DNA of 64,000 nt from JBLHKS01 sp047620505 (GCA_047620505.1 JBLHKS010000010.1:12126-76125); one strand, 5' to 3'; positions 54,785 to 62,721 are shown, numbered from the stretch's first letter. Notes: generated by a model not told the origin, from the letters alone. A program made the numbers and translations.

Positions 54785-55927
54785 CTAAGGAAGTTGCGCG
54801 CTCAGGAAACGCTTAAAATAAGCCGCGCCGGCTTCGAGATCTTCGACGCTGATGAACTCGTCCTTCGTGTGGGCCTGCGCGATCGAACCCGGGCCGAGCG
54901 CGATCGACGGAATCCCGGAGTGCGCGAGCCAGGCACCATCGCAGAGCCAGGGTGCGGTGACGAGTTTGGAGCCGTTCGCCAGCAGCTGCTGAACGAAAGG
55001 ATCTTCGCGATCGGTTCGCATCGCCGGACTCTGGCATGTCGGATTCAGCTCGACTTCGTTGAAGCCGCGGGAGTCGAGAAATTCGCGGATGAACTCGAGA
55101 ATCCCGCGCGCGAAAAGACCTGGCGTGGCCCGAAGATCGATCGTCGCGACGCAGGAATCTGGAACGACGTTCGTGCGCCCGCCGCCGTGGAACTGGTTGA
55201 CGCTGACGGTCGAGAGGCCGAGCACGTCGTCCTCAAATTCGGCGATCGCCGCTGGAAACTCAGATTCGAGCGCTTGAACGACGTGGGTCATTTTCATCAC
55301 CGCGTTGACGCCTTTTTCGGGTGTCGCACCGTGAGCAGCCTTGCCTTTTGTGATTAGCTCGATCCACCAGCAGGCTTTGTGAGCGAAGACCACGTCCAGC
55401 TCAGTCGGCTCGCCCGCGATCGCGAAATCCGCTTCGTCCGCGTGATGTTTTCCGAAATGCTGAGACCCGTCCTGACGACTTTCCTCGCCCATGAAACCGA
55501 CGAACATGACCCGAAACGGCAGCTTCGCGATTTCGCCGCGCAACTCGTGCAACGCCCACAGCATCGTCGACATGCTGCCCTTCGTGTCGCTCGCGCCGCG
55601 GCCCCAGATTCGGCCATCGCGGACCTCACCGCTCCAGGGATCGATCGTCATTCCGCCGACGCCGACGGTGTCCGTGTGAGGGCCGAAAAGCAGGCATTTT
55701 TCCGCGCCCGTCTCGTTTGGGAAACGACCGATCACGTTGGGCCGGCCGGGCAAGACTTCCTCGAGCACGGTCTCCGCTCCGCAGCTTTCGCGCAGGAAAT
55801 CGGCCACGTACTCAGCACAGGCCTGCTCGCCGAGTTTGTCCGTTCCTGGATCGCCGTCCGGGTTGACGCTCGGAATTCGGATGAGGTCGCTGAGCAGCTC
55901 AACGACGTTTGAAGGTCCGCTATTCAT
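54785..55927 (-). CDS. M20-family metallopeptidase/deacylase (ArgE/DapE-like)
   Basis: The 380-residue protein has the M20 metal-binding motif F-G-P-H-T-D-T-V, then G-R-G-A-S-D-T-K-G-S, and G-F-M-G-E-E-S, which carries the catalytic Glu. It hydrolyses an acylated amino acid or dipeptide; exact substrate is unclear. Its ATG (55927) overlaps the end of the STN-like gene by 8 bp. A palindrome copy near the C-terminus reads Q-Q-L-L. Confidence 0.88.
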   Translation of the reverse strand: MNSGPSNVVELLSDLIRIPSVNPDGDPGTDKLGEQACAEYVADFLRESCGAETVLEEVLPGRPNVIGRFPNETGAEKCLLFGPHTDTVGVGGMTIDPWSGEVRDGRIWGRGASDTKGSMSTMLWALHELRGEIAKLPFRVMFVGFMGEESRQDGSQHFGKHHADEADFAIAGEPTELDVVFAHKACWWIELITKGKAAHGATPEKGVNAVMKMTHVVQALESEFPAAIAEFEDDVLGLSTVSVNQFHGGGRTNVVPDSCVATIDLRATPGLFARGILEFIREFLDSRGFNEVELNPTCQSPAMRTDREDPFVQQLLANGSKLVTAPWLCDGAWLAHSGIPSIALGPGSIAQAHTKDEFISVEDLEAGAAYFKRFLSAQLP

Positions 55928-56369
55928 TTGCGAAAGCGTCTTTGAACATGCCTCGCAATTGTCCGAGTTCCTCCGGAGTGCCGATCACGACCGCCTCCGG
56001 ATGGACATCGATTTCGCAACCCGCGATTTGAGCGACGTAGCGAAGGATCGCGCCCAGGCTCATGTTTCGGGCTCGCAAGGTGATCAGCGGCTCGCCGTCT
56101 TCAGAGTCAGTCTTTGGCTGAGCTCCGCGAAGCAAAATGATGTTGATTCCCTTCTTCGCCGGATCCGGCTCGGAACTATCCAGTTCAACGCTTTTGGTTC
56201 GCAGAAACTCGATTGCCTGATTAAGCGGCGTTGCGTCCAACTCGACTTCCGGCACGATGATGTTCTTCAGCTTTACGTTTTGAATTTGGAGTTCGACCGT
56301 TTCGGCCGAAGCCGGGTGGATCAGCGCCGCTAGAACGCAAGCCAGTGCGGAGATTCGCGAAAGATTCAT
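55920..56369 (-). CDS. Secreted STN-like domain protein
   Basis: The 149-residue protein has a signal peptide (about residues 1-22) and a short domain resembling secretin/TonB N-terminal (STN) folds: A-I-E-F-L, then L-R-A-R-N-M-S-L-G-A-I-L-R-Y-V-A. Such stand-alone STN-like proteins are frequent in PVC genomes. It is coupled to the M20 peptidase gene by an 8-bp overlap. Function unknown. Confidence 0.75.
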   Translation of the reverse strand: MNLSRISALACVLAALIHPASAETVELQIQNVKLKNIIVPEVELDATPLNQAIEFLRTKSVELDSSEPDPAKKGINIILLRGAQPKTDSEDGEPLITLRARNMSLGAILRYVAQIAGCEIDVHPEAVVIGTPEELGQLRGMFKDAFANE

Positions 56370-56451
56370 CCGCCGACTGTCGGGGATTCGATCGCGATCG
56401 CCAAGTCAAATTCGCGCAAGCAAACTTCAAAATCGGACGTGAACTTGAAGA

Positions 56452-57846
56452 ATGAAGATCCCCGATCTGACGCGCCGCCACGCACTCCAATCCGCCGGAG
56501 CTGGATTCGGCTACCTCGCTTTGCAGAGCCTGCTCGCGAAATCAGCCTCAGCAGCTGCTGGCGGATCGACGGTGCTCTCGCCGAAGCAGTCGCACTTTCC
56601 TGCGAAGGCCAAGCGCGTCATTTTCCTCTTTATGCGGGGCGGCGTTTCGCAGGTCGATTCGTTCGACCACAAACCGGAGCTGACCAAGCGGCACGAGGAA
56701 GATCTCGGCGGCGGGCGGAAGTACTTCCAGTCGCCCTGGGAATTCACGCAGCACGGCGAATGCGGCCTGCCGGTCTCCTCGCTCTTCCCGCACATCGCCA
56801 AGCACGCGGACGACCTCTGCGTCGTGAATTCGATGCACACGGACATCGGAAATCACCCGCAGGCGATCCTCCAGATGCTGACCGGCAGCTTCCAATTCGT
56901 CAGGCCATCGGTCGGCTCGTGGGTCAGCTACGGGCTCGGCACGGAGAACCAGAATCTTCCAGGTTTCGTCACGATGAACCCGGATTTTTCAGCTGGTGGC
57001 GCGCAGAAACACGGCAGCGCATTTTTGCCCCCCGCAACGGCCGGAACTGTGATCGGCGACGGCGGTGTGGCCGACGGAAAGGGCGCTCGGCCGATCAAGG
57101 ACTCGAAGATTCCCTACACCAATAATCCAAAATACACGACTGCCGAGCAACGCCAGCAGCTCGATCTGCTCGGCGCGCTCAACCGAAATCAGCTCGCGAA
57201 AGACGGTCACCACGAGCGGCTCGAAAGTCTGATCCAGAGTTACGAACTCGCCTTCCGGATGCAGAGCCAGATGCCCGAGCTGATGGACGTCGAGCGCGAG
57301 AATCCGAAGACTCTCGAGCGCTACGGCGTCAACGTCGAGGAGACCGACAACATCGGCCGCGCCTGTCTCATGGCCCGCCGAATGGCCGAGGCCGGCGTCC
57401 GGTTCATCCAGATCAACCACGGCTTCTGGGATCACCACACCGACATCTTCGAAGGCCACCCGCGCATGGCGAAGAATTCTGATCAGCCGATCGGCGCGCT
57501 CCTGACCGATCTGAAAGAACGCGGAATGCTCGACGACACCCTCGTCGTCTGGACCGGTGAATTCGGCCGTCCGCCGATTCTCAACAAAAACAAAGGCCGC
57601 GATCACAATAATGTAGGGTTCTCCCTCTGGATGGCCGGCGGCGGCGCGAAAGGCGGCCTCCGCTACGGCGAAACCGACCCAACCGGCACGACCGCCGAGG
57701 TCGACAAAGTCCATCTGCACGATCTACACGCCACGATGCTGCACTTGTTAGGCCTCGATCACGAGCGCCTGACCTATCGCCATGGCGGGCGCGATTTTCG
57801 ACTTACGGATGTCTACGGCAAGGTCATTCAGGACCTGATAGGCTGA
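56452..57846 (+). CDS. DUF1501 protein with Tat-type signal
   Basis: The 464-residue protein starts with T-R-R-H-A-L-Q and a hydrophobic run ending near S-A-S-A-A-A, a Tat-like signal. The DUF1501 domain has F-L-F-M-R-G-G-V-S-Q-V-D-S-F-D-H-K-P, V-V-W-T-G-E-F-G-R-P-P and D-H-N-N-V-G-F. It is a different subgroup from the one at 53386. It is the last gene before the island and holds the last dispersed palindrome (56550), read S-A-A-A-G. The next 100 bp show nothing I can assign. Confidence 0.9.
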   Translation: MKIPDLTRRHALQSAGAGFGYLALQSLLAKSASAAAGGSTVLSPKQSHFPAKAKRVIFLFMRGGVSQVDSFDHKPELTKRHEEDLGGGRKYFQSPWEFTQHGECGLPVSSLFPHIAKHADDLCVVNSMHTDIGNHPQAILQMLTGSFQFVRPSVGSWVSYGLGTENQNLPGFVTMNPDFSAGGAQKHGSAFLPPATAGTVIGDGGVADGKGARPIKDSKIPYTNNPKYTTAEQRQQLDLLGALNRNQLAKDGHHERLESLIQSYELAFRMQSQMPELMDVERENPKTLERYGVNVEETDNIGRACLMARRMAEAGVRFIQINHGFWDHHTDIFEGHPRMAKNSDQPIGALLTDLKERGMLDDTLVVWTGEFGRPPILNKNKGRDHNNVGFSLWMAGGGAKGGLRYGETDPTGTTAEVDKVHLHDLHATMLHLLGLDHERLTYRHGGRDFRLTDVYGKVIQDLIG

Positions 57847-57946
57847 AGAGTTTGACGGCCCTTGGGTATTTGGTCGGCCAAGATAATGCAGTTTAAACCG
57901 ACCCAGATGAACGGCTTGAGTCGTAACTCTCTCAGAATAAAGGGAG

Positions 57947-58016
57947 TGGGCAGGAGAGGATTCGAACCTCTGAAGGCATAGCCAGCAGATTTACAGTCTG
58001 CGAATTCTGCCTGTCC
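57947..58016 (-). tRNA. tRNA-Tyr(GTA)-like sequence lacking a D-arm
   Basis: On the minus strand the anticodon stem-loop (C-T-G-T-A-A-A loop, plus-strand 57990-57996), the long variable arm, the T-arm and the 3' acceptor half ending in A (57947) are canonical for tRNA-Tyr. The 5' acceptor GGACAGG (58010-58016) pairs with the 3' half at six of seven positions. Only eight bases lie between it and the anticodon stem, so a D-arm is missing. It sits at the chromosome/island boundary. It may be a deletion derivative or an attachment-site remnant, and is probably not functional. Confidence 0.7.
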
Positions 58017-58140
58017 CCCGTAGACCGGTTCTGTCATCTGCCGTCACGCCAAGTCATCATAAATTTGAAGGTAATCCCTTATTTTGTAGACTTTAACAAG
58101 ACAATATGCAAGTGTTCGCATCGACTTTAGAGGACACGCC

Positions 58141-59442
58141 ATGACTAAACAGGACCGATCAATCTGCCCAGTTTCTGCCCAGTCGAGACCAAGCATCTCA
58201 CGGACGCAGGTAGCCTATTGGCGAGATCGCGTGGAAAAGGTGCGCTCCAAGGCCGGGGCCGAATCCCCCAATTACAGCGCGCGAGTGGTCTTCAAGAATC
58301 GCCGTGTTCGCTTTCCGCTCCACACGCCCAACAAGGAAATTGCTGCGAGCAAGGCGTCAAAAATCTACACGGCCCTGGTCGAGCGGGGCTGGGAAGAAAC
58401 GCTCGTCGAATTCAAGCCGACCGAGGCAAAGAAGGTGGAATCGACCGAAGCCGCTGATTCAGTCGGTGATCTCATCCAGGCGGCCATCAAGTATTCGACC
58501 GCCCGGGAGAAATCGCTCAACGAATACACCAAGGCTTTCAGGCGGATCGTCGCACAGATCGAGGGAATTCCGGATGGCGAGAAGTTCGACTCCAAAAGTG
58601 GGAACGGAGGAGCAGCGGCGTGGAAAGCGATGGTGGATGCCGTGAAGCTATCCGACATCACTCCGGTTCGTGTCCAAGCTTGGAAGACAGGACGGCTGGA
58701 GCGGGGCGGGAAGGACGCATCCGCCAAGCGACACGCGATCGTGACCGTAAACAGTTTGATCCGAAATGCGAAGGCGCTGTTCGCGAAGAAGCTGATGCCG
58801 TTTCTGCGGGAGGCGGTGACGCTACCAGATCCGCTTCCGTTTGAAGGAATCACCATGGAGCGTTCACCCTCGTTGCGGTATCACAGCCGAATTGACGCGA
58901 TGAAGTTGCTCGAACTGGCGGGTTTGGAACTTCGTGAGTCTGAAGTGGAGGGGTACAAAATCCTGCTCCTGGCGTTGATTTGTGGGCTTCGGGTGTCGGA
59001 AATCGACTATCTACTTTGGGGAGCTTTTGACTTCGAACACCGGATTCTTCGGGTCGAGAACTCGGCATATCATCATCTCAAGAGCGAGGACTCGGCCGGC
59101 GAGATCGACCTGACCGAGGATCTCGTTGGTTTCTTCCAAGGGTTGGCCGAGCAGGCGACCGGCGAGTTTGTAATCGAGTCCCCTGGCCGGGTCGACCGAT
59201 CGATCGGATCCTATAGGTGTCAGCCACATCTCCACACGCTGCTCCAATGGCTCCGGGCCAACGGCGTCGATGCCCAGAAACCGATCCACACCTTGCGAAA
59301 AGAAGTTGGCTCGATAATTGCCAGCGAGCAGGGCATCTTCGCCGCATCTCGCTACCTAAGGCATAGCGACATCCGAATCACGTCGGCCATCTACGCGGAC
59401 AAAAAGCAGGCGGTGATTCCATCGATCTCAGCGGGAATCTAG
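58141..59442 (+). CDS. Tyrosine recombinase/integrase
   Basis: The 433-residue protein has the full catalytic set: Arg284 in C-G-L-R-V-S-E, His383 and Arg386 in H-T-L-R-K, His408 in L-R-H-S-D and Tyr418 in S-A-I-Y-A-D. The first 220 residues are the arm- and core-binding part. It integrates DNA at a specific site. It is flanked by a tRNA-Tyr-like sequence (upstream) and a tRNA-Met-like fragment 21 bp after its stop, so either could be its attachment site. Confidence 0.95.
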   Translation: MTKQDRSICPVSAQSRPSISRTQVAYWRDRVEKVRSKAGAESPNYSARVVFKNRRVRFPLHTPNKEIAASKASKIYTALVERGWEETLVEFKPTEAKKVESTEAADSVGDLIQAAIKYSTAREKSLNEYTKAFRRIVAQIEGIPDGEKFDSKSGNGGAAAWKAMVDAVKLSDITPVRVQAWKTGRLERGGKDASAKRHAIVTVNSLIRNAKALFAKKLMPFLREAVTLPDPLPFEGITMERSPSLRYHSRIDAMKLLELAGLELRESEVEGYKILLLALICGLRVSEIDYLLWGAFDFEHRILRVENSAYHHLKSEDSAGEIDLTEDLVGFFQGLAEQATGEFVIESPGRVDRSIGSYRCQPHLHTLLQWLRANGVDAQKPIHTLRKEVGSIIASEQGIFAASRYLRHSDIRITSAIYADKKQAVIPSISAGI

Positions 59443-59463
59443 CAGGTCTCAGTTTGGCGAAGT

Positions 59464-59512
59464 CATCTGACTCATAACCCCTTGGTCGCGGGATCGAATC
59501 CCGCCGGGCCCA
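59464..59512 (+). tRNA. tRNA-Met(CAT)-like fragment, candidate attachment site
   Basis: The anticodon loop C-T-C-A-T-A-A (CAT at 59473-59475), T-arm (stem 59488-59492 with 59500-59504) and 3' acceptor CGGGCCC plus A (59505-59512) are tRNA-like. The anticodon stem fails to pair beyond the loop (TCTGA versus CCCCT), and the 5' acceptor half is absent. The break at the anticodon loop is where tyrosine recombinases often cross over. Downstream, 59513-59625 holds no gene I can see. Confidence 0.65.
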
Positions 59513-59625
59513 TCCTCAGGTTGAGGGAGTTACACGGAAAAATATATGCGCCGAAATTTTGTCTCCGCCATTTTTTGTCTTATTGGCACGCTTTCTTGAT
59601 CGAAAAAACCGCGTAGAGATTGGGC

Positions 59626-60474
59626 ATGGATGGAAAACCACGATCCCGCTCATCTGCTTTGAAGTCATTCCCGGATGAAGAGTGGAGATTCATGTTTCCG
59701 GAAACAATTGGTGTTCCGAAACATGAAGTGAGGAGGTTGTGGGAGTACGAGCTGGCCCGCGAGGCGCTAATGGAGGAGAGAATGAGTGATGTTACGAGGG
59801 ATCAATGGGTGGAGATCACTCAAGGCTACTTCCCCAACTTCCCCTACATGGAGATCGACCAGCCACTGAGAGAAGATTTCTGGAAGTCGGCGAAAGCAAG
59901 CGGTCATGGCTTCTTCCTGTGGCGGGTCTTTTCGCCCCATTCTACCGGATTTCATTGCGATTACGAATTCGCGCTCAGAGATGAAGTTAGTTATGCTGTT
60001 GAGGAAGCTGGCCGAGAAGCGGCCGCAGAAAAGGCCGCTCAGTTTCCCGACTTGAATCTTGGGGATTTTTCGGCACGGACCAACCGAAGCGAGATGGCCG
60101 CAAATAAAAAGAAAGGTGAGTTCGTCGCAGAATTGGGGAGGAAAATTTATGACTACGAAGTCTGCTTTGCGAACCTTACCATCGATCTGCGATATCAGGA
60201 TCGAAACCTCATTGAAGGTTTCGAAGAGATGCTCACCGAGATCCGTAAGATCGCTGGTGACCCGACGATTGAGAATCGGGGCAAACGTGGAGAACGTTCA
60301 AAGCTAAAAGAGCTTGCAGCATCTCGCCTTCTAAGAGAATTTGGGACCGTTGAGAAAGCTGAGGCCCACCTCGATAAGAGGGGACACGAACTCCCTTACA
60401 AAGACGAAGGCTCATGGAAAAGAGCGCGCCAGCGCGTGTTGAGCGAATGCTCAGAACGCTACGGAAGGAAGTGA
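59626..60474 (+). CDS. Island protein of unknown function
   Basis: I do not recognise this 282-residue protein. It is hydrophilic with no signal or membrane segment, and charged helical stretches from about residue 125. The ATG at 59626 is preferred to a TTG two codons upstream. It is more AT-rich than the chromosome on the left and contains no dispersed palindrome, in line with a mobile origin. Confidence 0.7.
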   Translation: MDGKPRSRSSALKSFPDEEWRFMFPETIGVPKHEVRRLWEYELAREALMEERMSDVTRDQWVEITQGYFPNFPYMEIDQPLREDFWKSAKASGHGFFLWRVFSPHSTGFHCDYEFALRDEVSYAVEEAGREAAAEKAAQFPDLNLGDFSARTNRSEMAANKKKGEFVAELGRKIYDYEVCFANLTIDLRYQDRNLIEGFEEMLTEIRKIAGDPTIENRGKRGERSKLKELAASRLLREFGTVEKAEAHLDKRGHELPYKDEGSWKRARQRVLSECSERYGRK

Positions 60475-60566
60475 GCTGATAGATCCTGCGATCCTCTTTT
60501 TGACGCGGCAGGAAGAAAATATTTCTCCGTGCCCTGACCCAACGCCTGCGCCTGTCATTCTTCGGT

Positions 60567-60752
60567 ATGACATCAGATGACAAGTCACTCTTAACTCGAC
60601 AACAGCTCGCTCAACGCCTTGGCGTCTCAACACGAACCATCGCTAGATGGGAGAAGAAAGGGATCATTTAAGGTATTCGCCTTGGCAGCCGTCTCGTTCG
60701 ATATGACCGCCAGGTCGTCGATCAGTTGGTTCACGAGAGCTCCACGAACTGA
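60567..60752 (+). pseudogene. Excisionase-like helix-turn-helix protein with in-frame stop
   Basis: The frame from ATG 60567 encodes L-L-T-R-Q-Q-L-A-Q-R-L-G-V-S-T-R-T-I-A-R-W-E-K-K-G, a classic MerR/Xis-type helix-turn-helix. A TAA at 60669-60671 replaces the codon expected next. The same frame then continues as G-I-R-L-G-S-R-L-V-R-Y, the usual second part of the family, to a TGA at 60750. This is one 61-codon gene interrupted by a nonsense mutation. Its location in an integrase island suggests the excisionase role. Confidence 0.8.
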
Positions 60753-60825
60753 GCGCAATTGGCCTGTCGATGGAACCACTCCGATGCGAGCGGAATCGGA
60801 GAACTTCAGGGATCAAAGCAAACAA

Positions 60826-60927
60826 ATGAGCGAAAAACTATCAATTCAATGGACAGATTCGACTTGGAACACCGTCCGAGGCTGCACGCAAATCAGTCCG
60901 CCTCGTAATAAGATCGACTGGATATAG
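60826..60927 (+). pseudogene. 5' fragment of a DUF5131 (phage Gp37/Gp68-like) gene
   Basis: The frame from ATG 60826 reads I-Q-W-T-D-S-T-W-N-T-V-R-G-C-T-Q-I-S-P, the conserved N-terminus of the DUF5131 radical-SAM-like phage family, where a cysteine cluster should follow. The match stops there and the frame closes at 60927. Direct repeats begin 4 bp later, so the rest of the gene was probably lost by insertion of a second element. Confidence 0.75.
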
Positions 60928-60930
60928 CAC

Positions 60931-60970
60931 CACTCAAACGGCACCCCAGTAACACTCAAACGACACCCCA
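60931..60970 (+). repeat. 18-bp direct repeat pair at an element boundary
   Basis: CACTCAAACGGCACCCCA (60931-60948) and CACTCAAACGACACCCCA (60953-60970) differ at one base, with a 22-bp period. They follow the truncated DUF5131 gene and could be terminal sequences of an IS21-like or other element. No transposase gene is present. The stretch 60971-61110 shows no gene. Confidence 0.7.
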
Positions 60971-61111
60971 CTTTTTAAGCCAACAGTCCCTCAGTCCAGC
61001 ACTTCAGAAGACCATCACTTAAACACTAATCACGGCCTGAGAGCCGAACACTGACCAGGGAAAAACCATCCCTGAGAGGACACGACAGACGCGGCGCGAG
61101 ATGCGCCCGAG

Positions 61112-61128
61112 AAGGAGGAAACAATATG
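61112..61128 (+). promoter_or_regulatory. Strong ribosome site leading to an out-of-frame ATG before the replication gene
   Basis: AAGGAGG at 61112-61118 is an ideal Shine-Dalgarno, 7 bp before ATG 61126. That ATG opens a 45-codon frame ending at 61263, which is not the frame of the replication protein starting at 61139. Either the short frame is a coupled leader or a one-base change has displaced the true start of the replication gene. Confidence 0.65.
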
Positions 61129-61138
61129 AATACTACAA

Positions 61139-62218
61139 ATGATCGACACCATTCGATTAACCTGCGATCTCCCGTTGCGCAAAGGTGCCTACGACGAGTT
61201 CCGAAAAAATCAACGGTCCGATTGGACCTTCACTGCAAGGGGAATCCATCATTCACACGATGATTCCGAACACACCAAGCTCTTCGGCAAACACGCCCAC
61301 AACGACCTCCGGGTCGGCATCGGTGCGCTGGGGAATCTCGTATGGGTTGAGGTTTCTCTTCCGCGCCTCATGGGCAGTGCCAACGGTATCCTGCTCAAGA
61401 GTCAGGCGGACTTGAGTTCTGCAATCTACAAACTGCTCCCACAGTTGCAGATGTTCACCGGACTGACGCTCTTGCAACCTGAGCAGTTCATCCTCTCTCG
61501 GGTTGACCTGGTGCTGAACCTTCCTATATCCCCGAAACGTCTCTTGCCGATCCACAAGAACGCAAGACATCCGAAGATTCGCCGGGAGACGATTTGGTAT
61601 TACAACCAGGAATACGATAAGAGGCCCCATAAGCCGCCCTGCATCGAAGTCTCCTTAAACAGTGTGGTGTTCAACGGGACCATGACACGTATCTCCTTGT
61701 ATAACAAAATGGCCGAAGTCTACGGCGGCAAGCGCAAGGCTGATGCCACTCCAGAGGCAACCAGCACGAGGATCGAAGCGAATCTCACCGGCAAGAAGCA
61801 TATCGCCAAGCTCTTCGGGTTTAAAAACCAGGGCAAACTCCTTCTCAACCAACTGCGCTTTGACGTTTGCTACCGGGTGTTCCGGGATCTGATGCTGGAG
61901 TTCTCGGATCTTGGTCGAATGCCTATTGGCAAGCCCAAGCTCGAGACCATTATCGCTCTTCTCGCGACTCATCCGACTCCTCACCCTGCGCTTGGAGGCG
62001 TTGAGGTGCTCGATTGGTATGGCCTCTTCCACGAGAAGAAGACATTTAACGCCATGAGATGCAAAGTGGCGAAGCTCGTGCCTGCCCTTGTGGACTTCTA
62101 CTGGGCCGAGCATTTGCCGGCGGACAGGCTTCCGGACGTCGTCGACATCGACGCTGATGGGGGGGAGAGCCGGTGGTCGTTCAATCAACAAAACTGCCAC
62201 GCGGCTTCAGCCGCGTAA
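61139..62218 (+). CDS. Putative phage/plasmid replication initiation protein (gene II/X-like)
   Basis: The 359-residue protein begins M-I-D-T-I-R-L, a typical opening of filamentous-phage gene II/X replication proteins. It then shows F-I-L-S-R-V-D-L-V-L-N-L, R-I-S-L-Y-N-K-M and T-R-I-E-A-N-L, which match that family's pattern. The C-terminal 100 residues are not recognised. It should nick and initiate rolling-circle replication, or be a relic. The ATG at 61139 lacks its own ribosome site. Family assignment is moderate. Confidence 0.6.
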   Translation: MIDTIRLTCDLPLRKGAYDEFRKNQRSDWTFTARGIHHSHDDSEHTKLFGKHAHNDLRVGIGALGNLVWVEVSLPRLMGSANGILLKSQADLSSAIYKLLPQLQMFTGLTLLQPEQFILSRVDLVLNLPISPKRLLPIHKNARHPKIRRETIWYYNQEYDKRPHKPPCIEVSLNSVVFNGTMTRISLYNKMAEVYGGKRKADATPEATSTRIEANLTGKKHIAKLFGFKNQGKLLLNQLRFDVCYRVFRDLMLEFSDLGRMPIGKPKLETIIALLATHPTPHPALGGVEVLDWYGLFHEKKTFNAMRCKVAKLVPALVDFYWAEHLPADRLPDVVDIDADGGESRWSFNQQNCHAASAA

Positions 62219-62267
62219 GAAGACCAATGGCGCCCCAGCGCTTCGACCCGTCGGCGGCCGACACTGC

Positions 62268-62375
62268 GGCGCCAGCCGCAAGGCCGCCAGGGTCAAGCTG
62301 CTGGCGCCAACTGTCGCCGATTGAAGCCATTCCACAAAAATGAGTATCCTTCCTGCCATCCTGCCATCCTGCCAA
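62268..62375. repeat. Intergenic inverted repeat and three 8-bp direct repeats
   Basis: GGCGCCAGC (62268-62276) and GCTGGCGCC (62300-62308) form a 9-bp inverted repeat with a 23-nt loop. Three copies of CCTGCCAT (the last diverged) run from 62352 to 62375. They fill the gap between the replication gene and the antirepressor fragment. No gene is seen. Either could be a terminator or a recombination scar. Confidence 0.55.
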
Positions 62376-62382
62376 TCACCCT

Positions 62383-62700
62383 TCATCCATTACAAAGGGA
62401 CCAGGTCCCCTCTGCATCAGCGACACGGTCGGCGAACTCCGCCTTGGGTTTCATCTCCTCGACAGCCTTCCCGACAATCTGCAGACTCTCGGTCAGCGCC
62501 AGGCGATTGGACAACTCATCGGCCAGCATCCCAACAGAGCCCCCGGGGGCGGGGTGAGCGGCCGAGAGCTGTGACTGCTGGGTCTCCAATTCCCTCTTGA
62601 TCAGCTCCCGTTCGCACTCGGGAAAATATCGACGGATCTCTTTCCCCTCCGCGGCGTCCTGCGTCATGCAGATGTGCTTGGCGGCCTCGATCGCGCTCCT
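62383..62700 (-). pseudogene. Fragment of a phage antirepressor (KilAC-type)
   Basis: The minus-strand frame reads S-A-I-E-A-A-K-H-I-C-M-T-Q-D-A, E-G-K-E-I-R-R-Y-F-P-E-C-E-R and V-E-E-M-K-P-K-A-E-F-A-D-R-V, typical of phage antirepressors between the N-terminal DNA-binding domain and the KilAC domain. A stop (plus-strand 62701-62703) closes the frame at the upstream end, and the C-terminal KilAC region is cut short at 62383. Both ends of the gene are therefore missing. Confidence 0.72.
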
Positions 62701-62721
62701 TTATTCGTTGTCGGTCGACCA

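Larger units (their letters stand above)
661..56560. repeat. Dispersed highly iterated palindrome CCAGCAGCTGCTGG
   Basis: The 10-bp palindromic core AGCAGCTGCT occurs 34 times by eye, starting at about 663, 2453, 3148, 4355, 7703, 10427, 11644, 12370, 12982, 14799, 17012, 18823, 21058, 23179, 24689, 26780, 28766, 30289, 31559, 32819, 34167, 35279, 36367, 39469, 41010, 42935, 43862, 44757, 46128, 47077, 51405, 54062, 54981 and 56550. Many copies extend to the full 14-mer. One-mismatch versions occur at 5357, 8474, 33291, 47668 and 50303. Within genes it is read as Q(E)-Q-L-L, as A-A-A, or as S-S-C-C, so it is not one protein motif. Two copies (11643, 26780) lie between genes. None is seen after 57.9 kb. 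The role is unknown. Confidence 0.93.
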
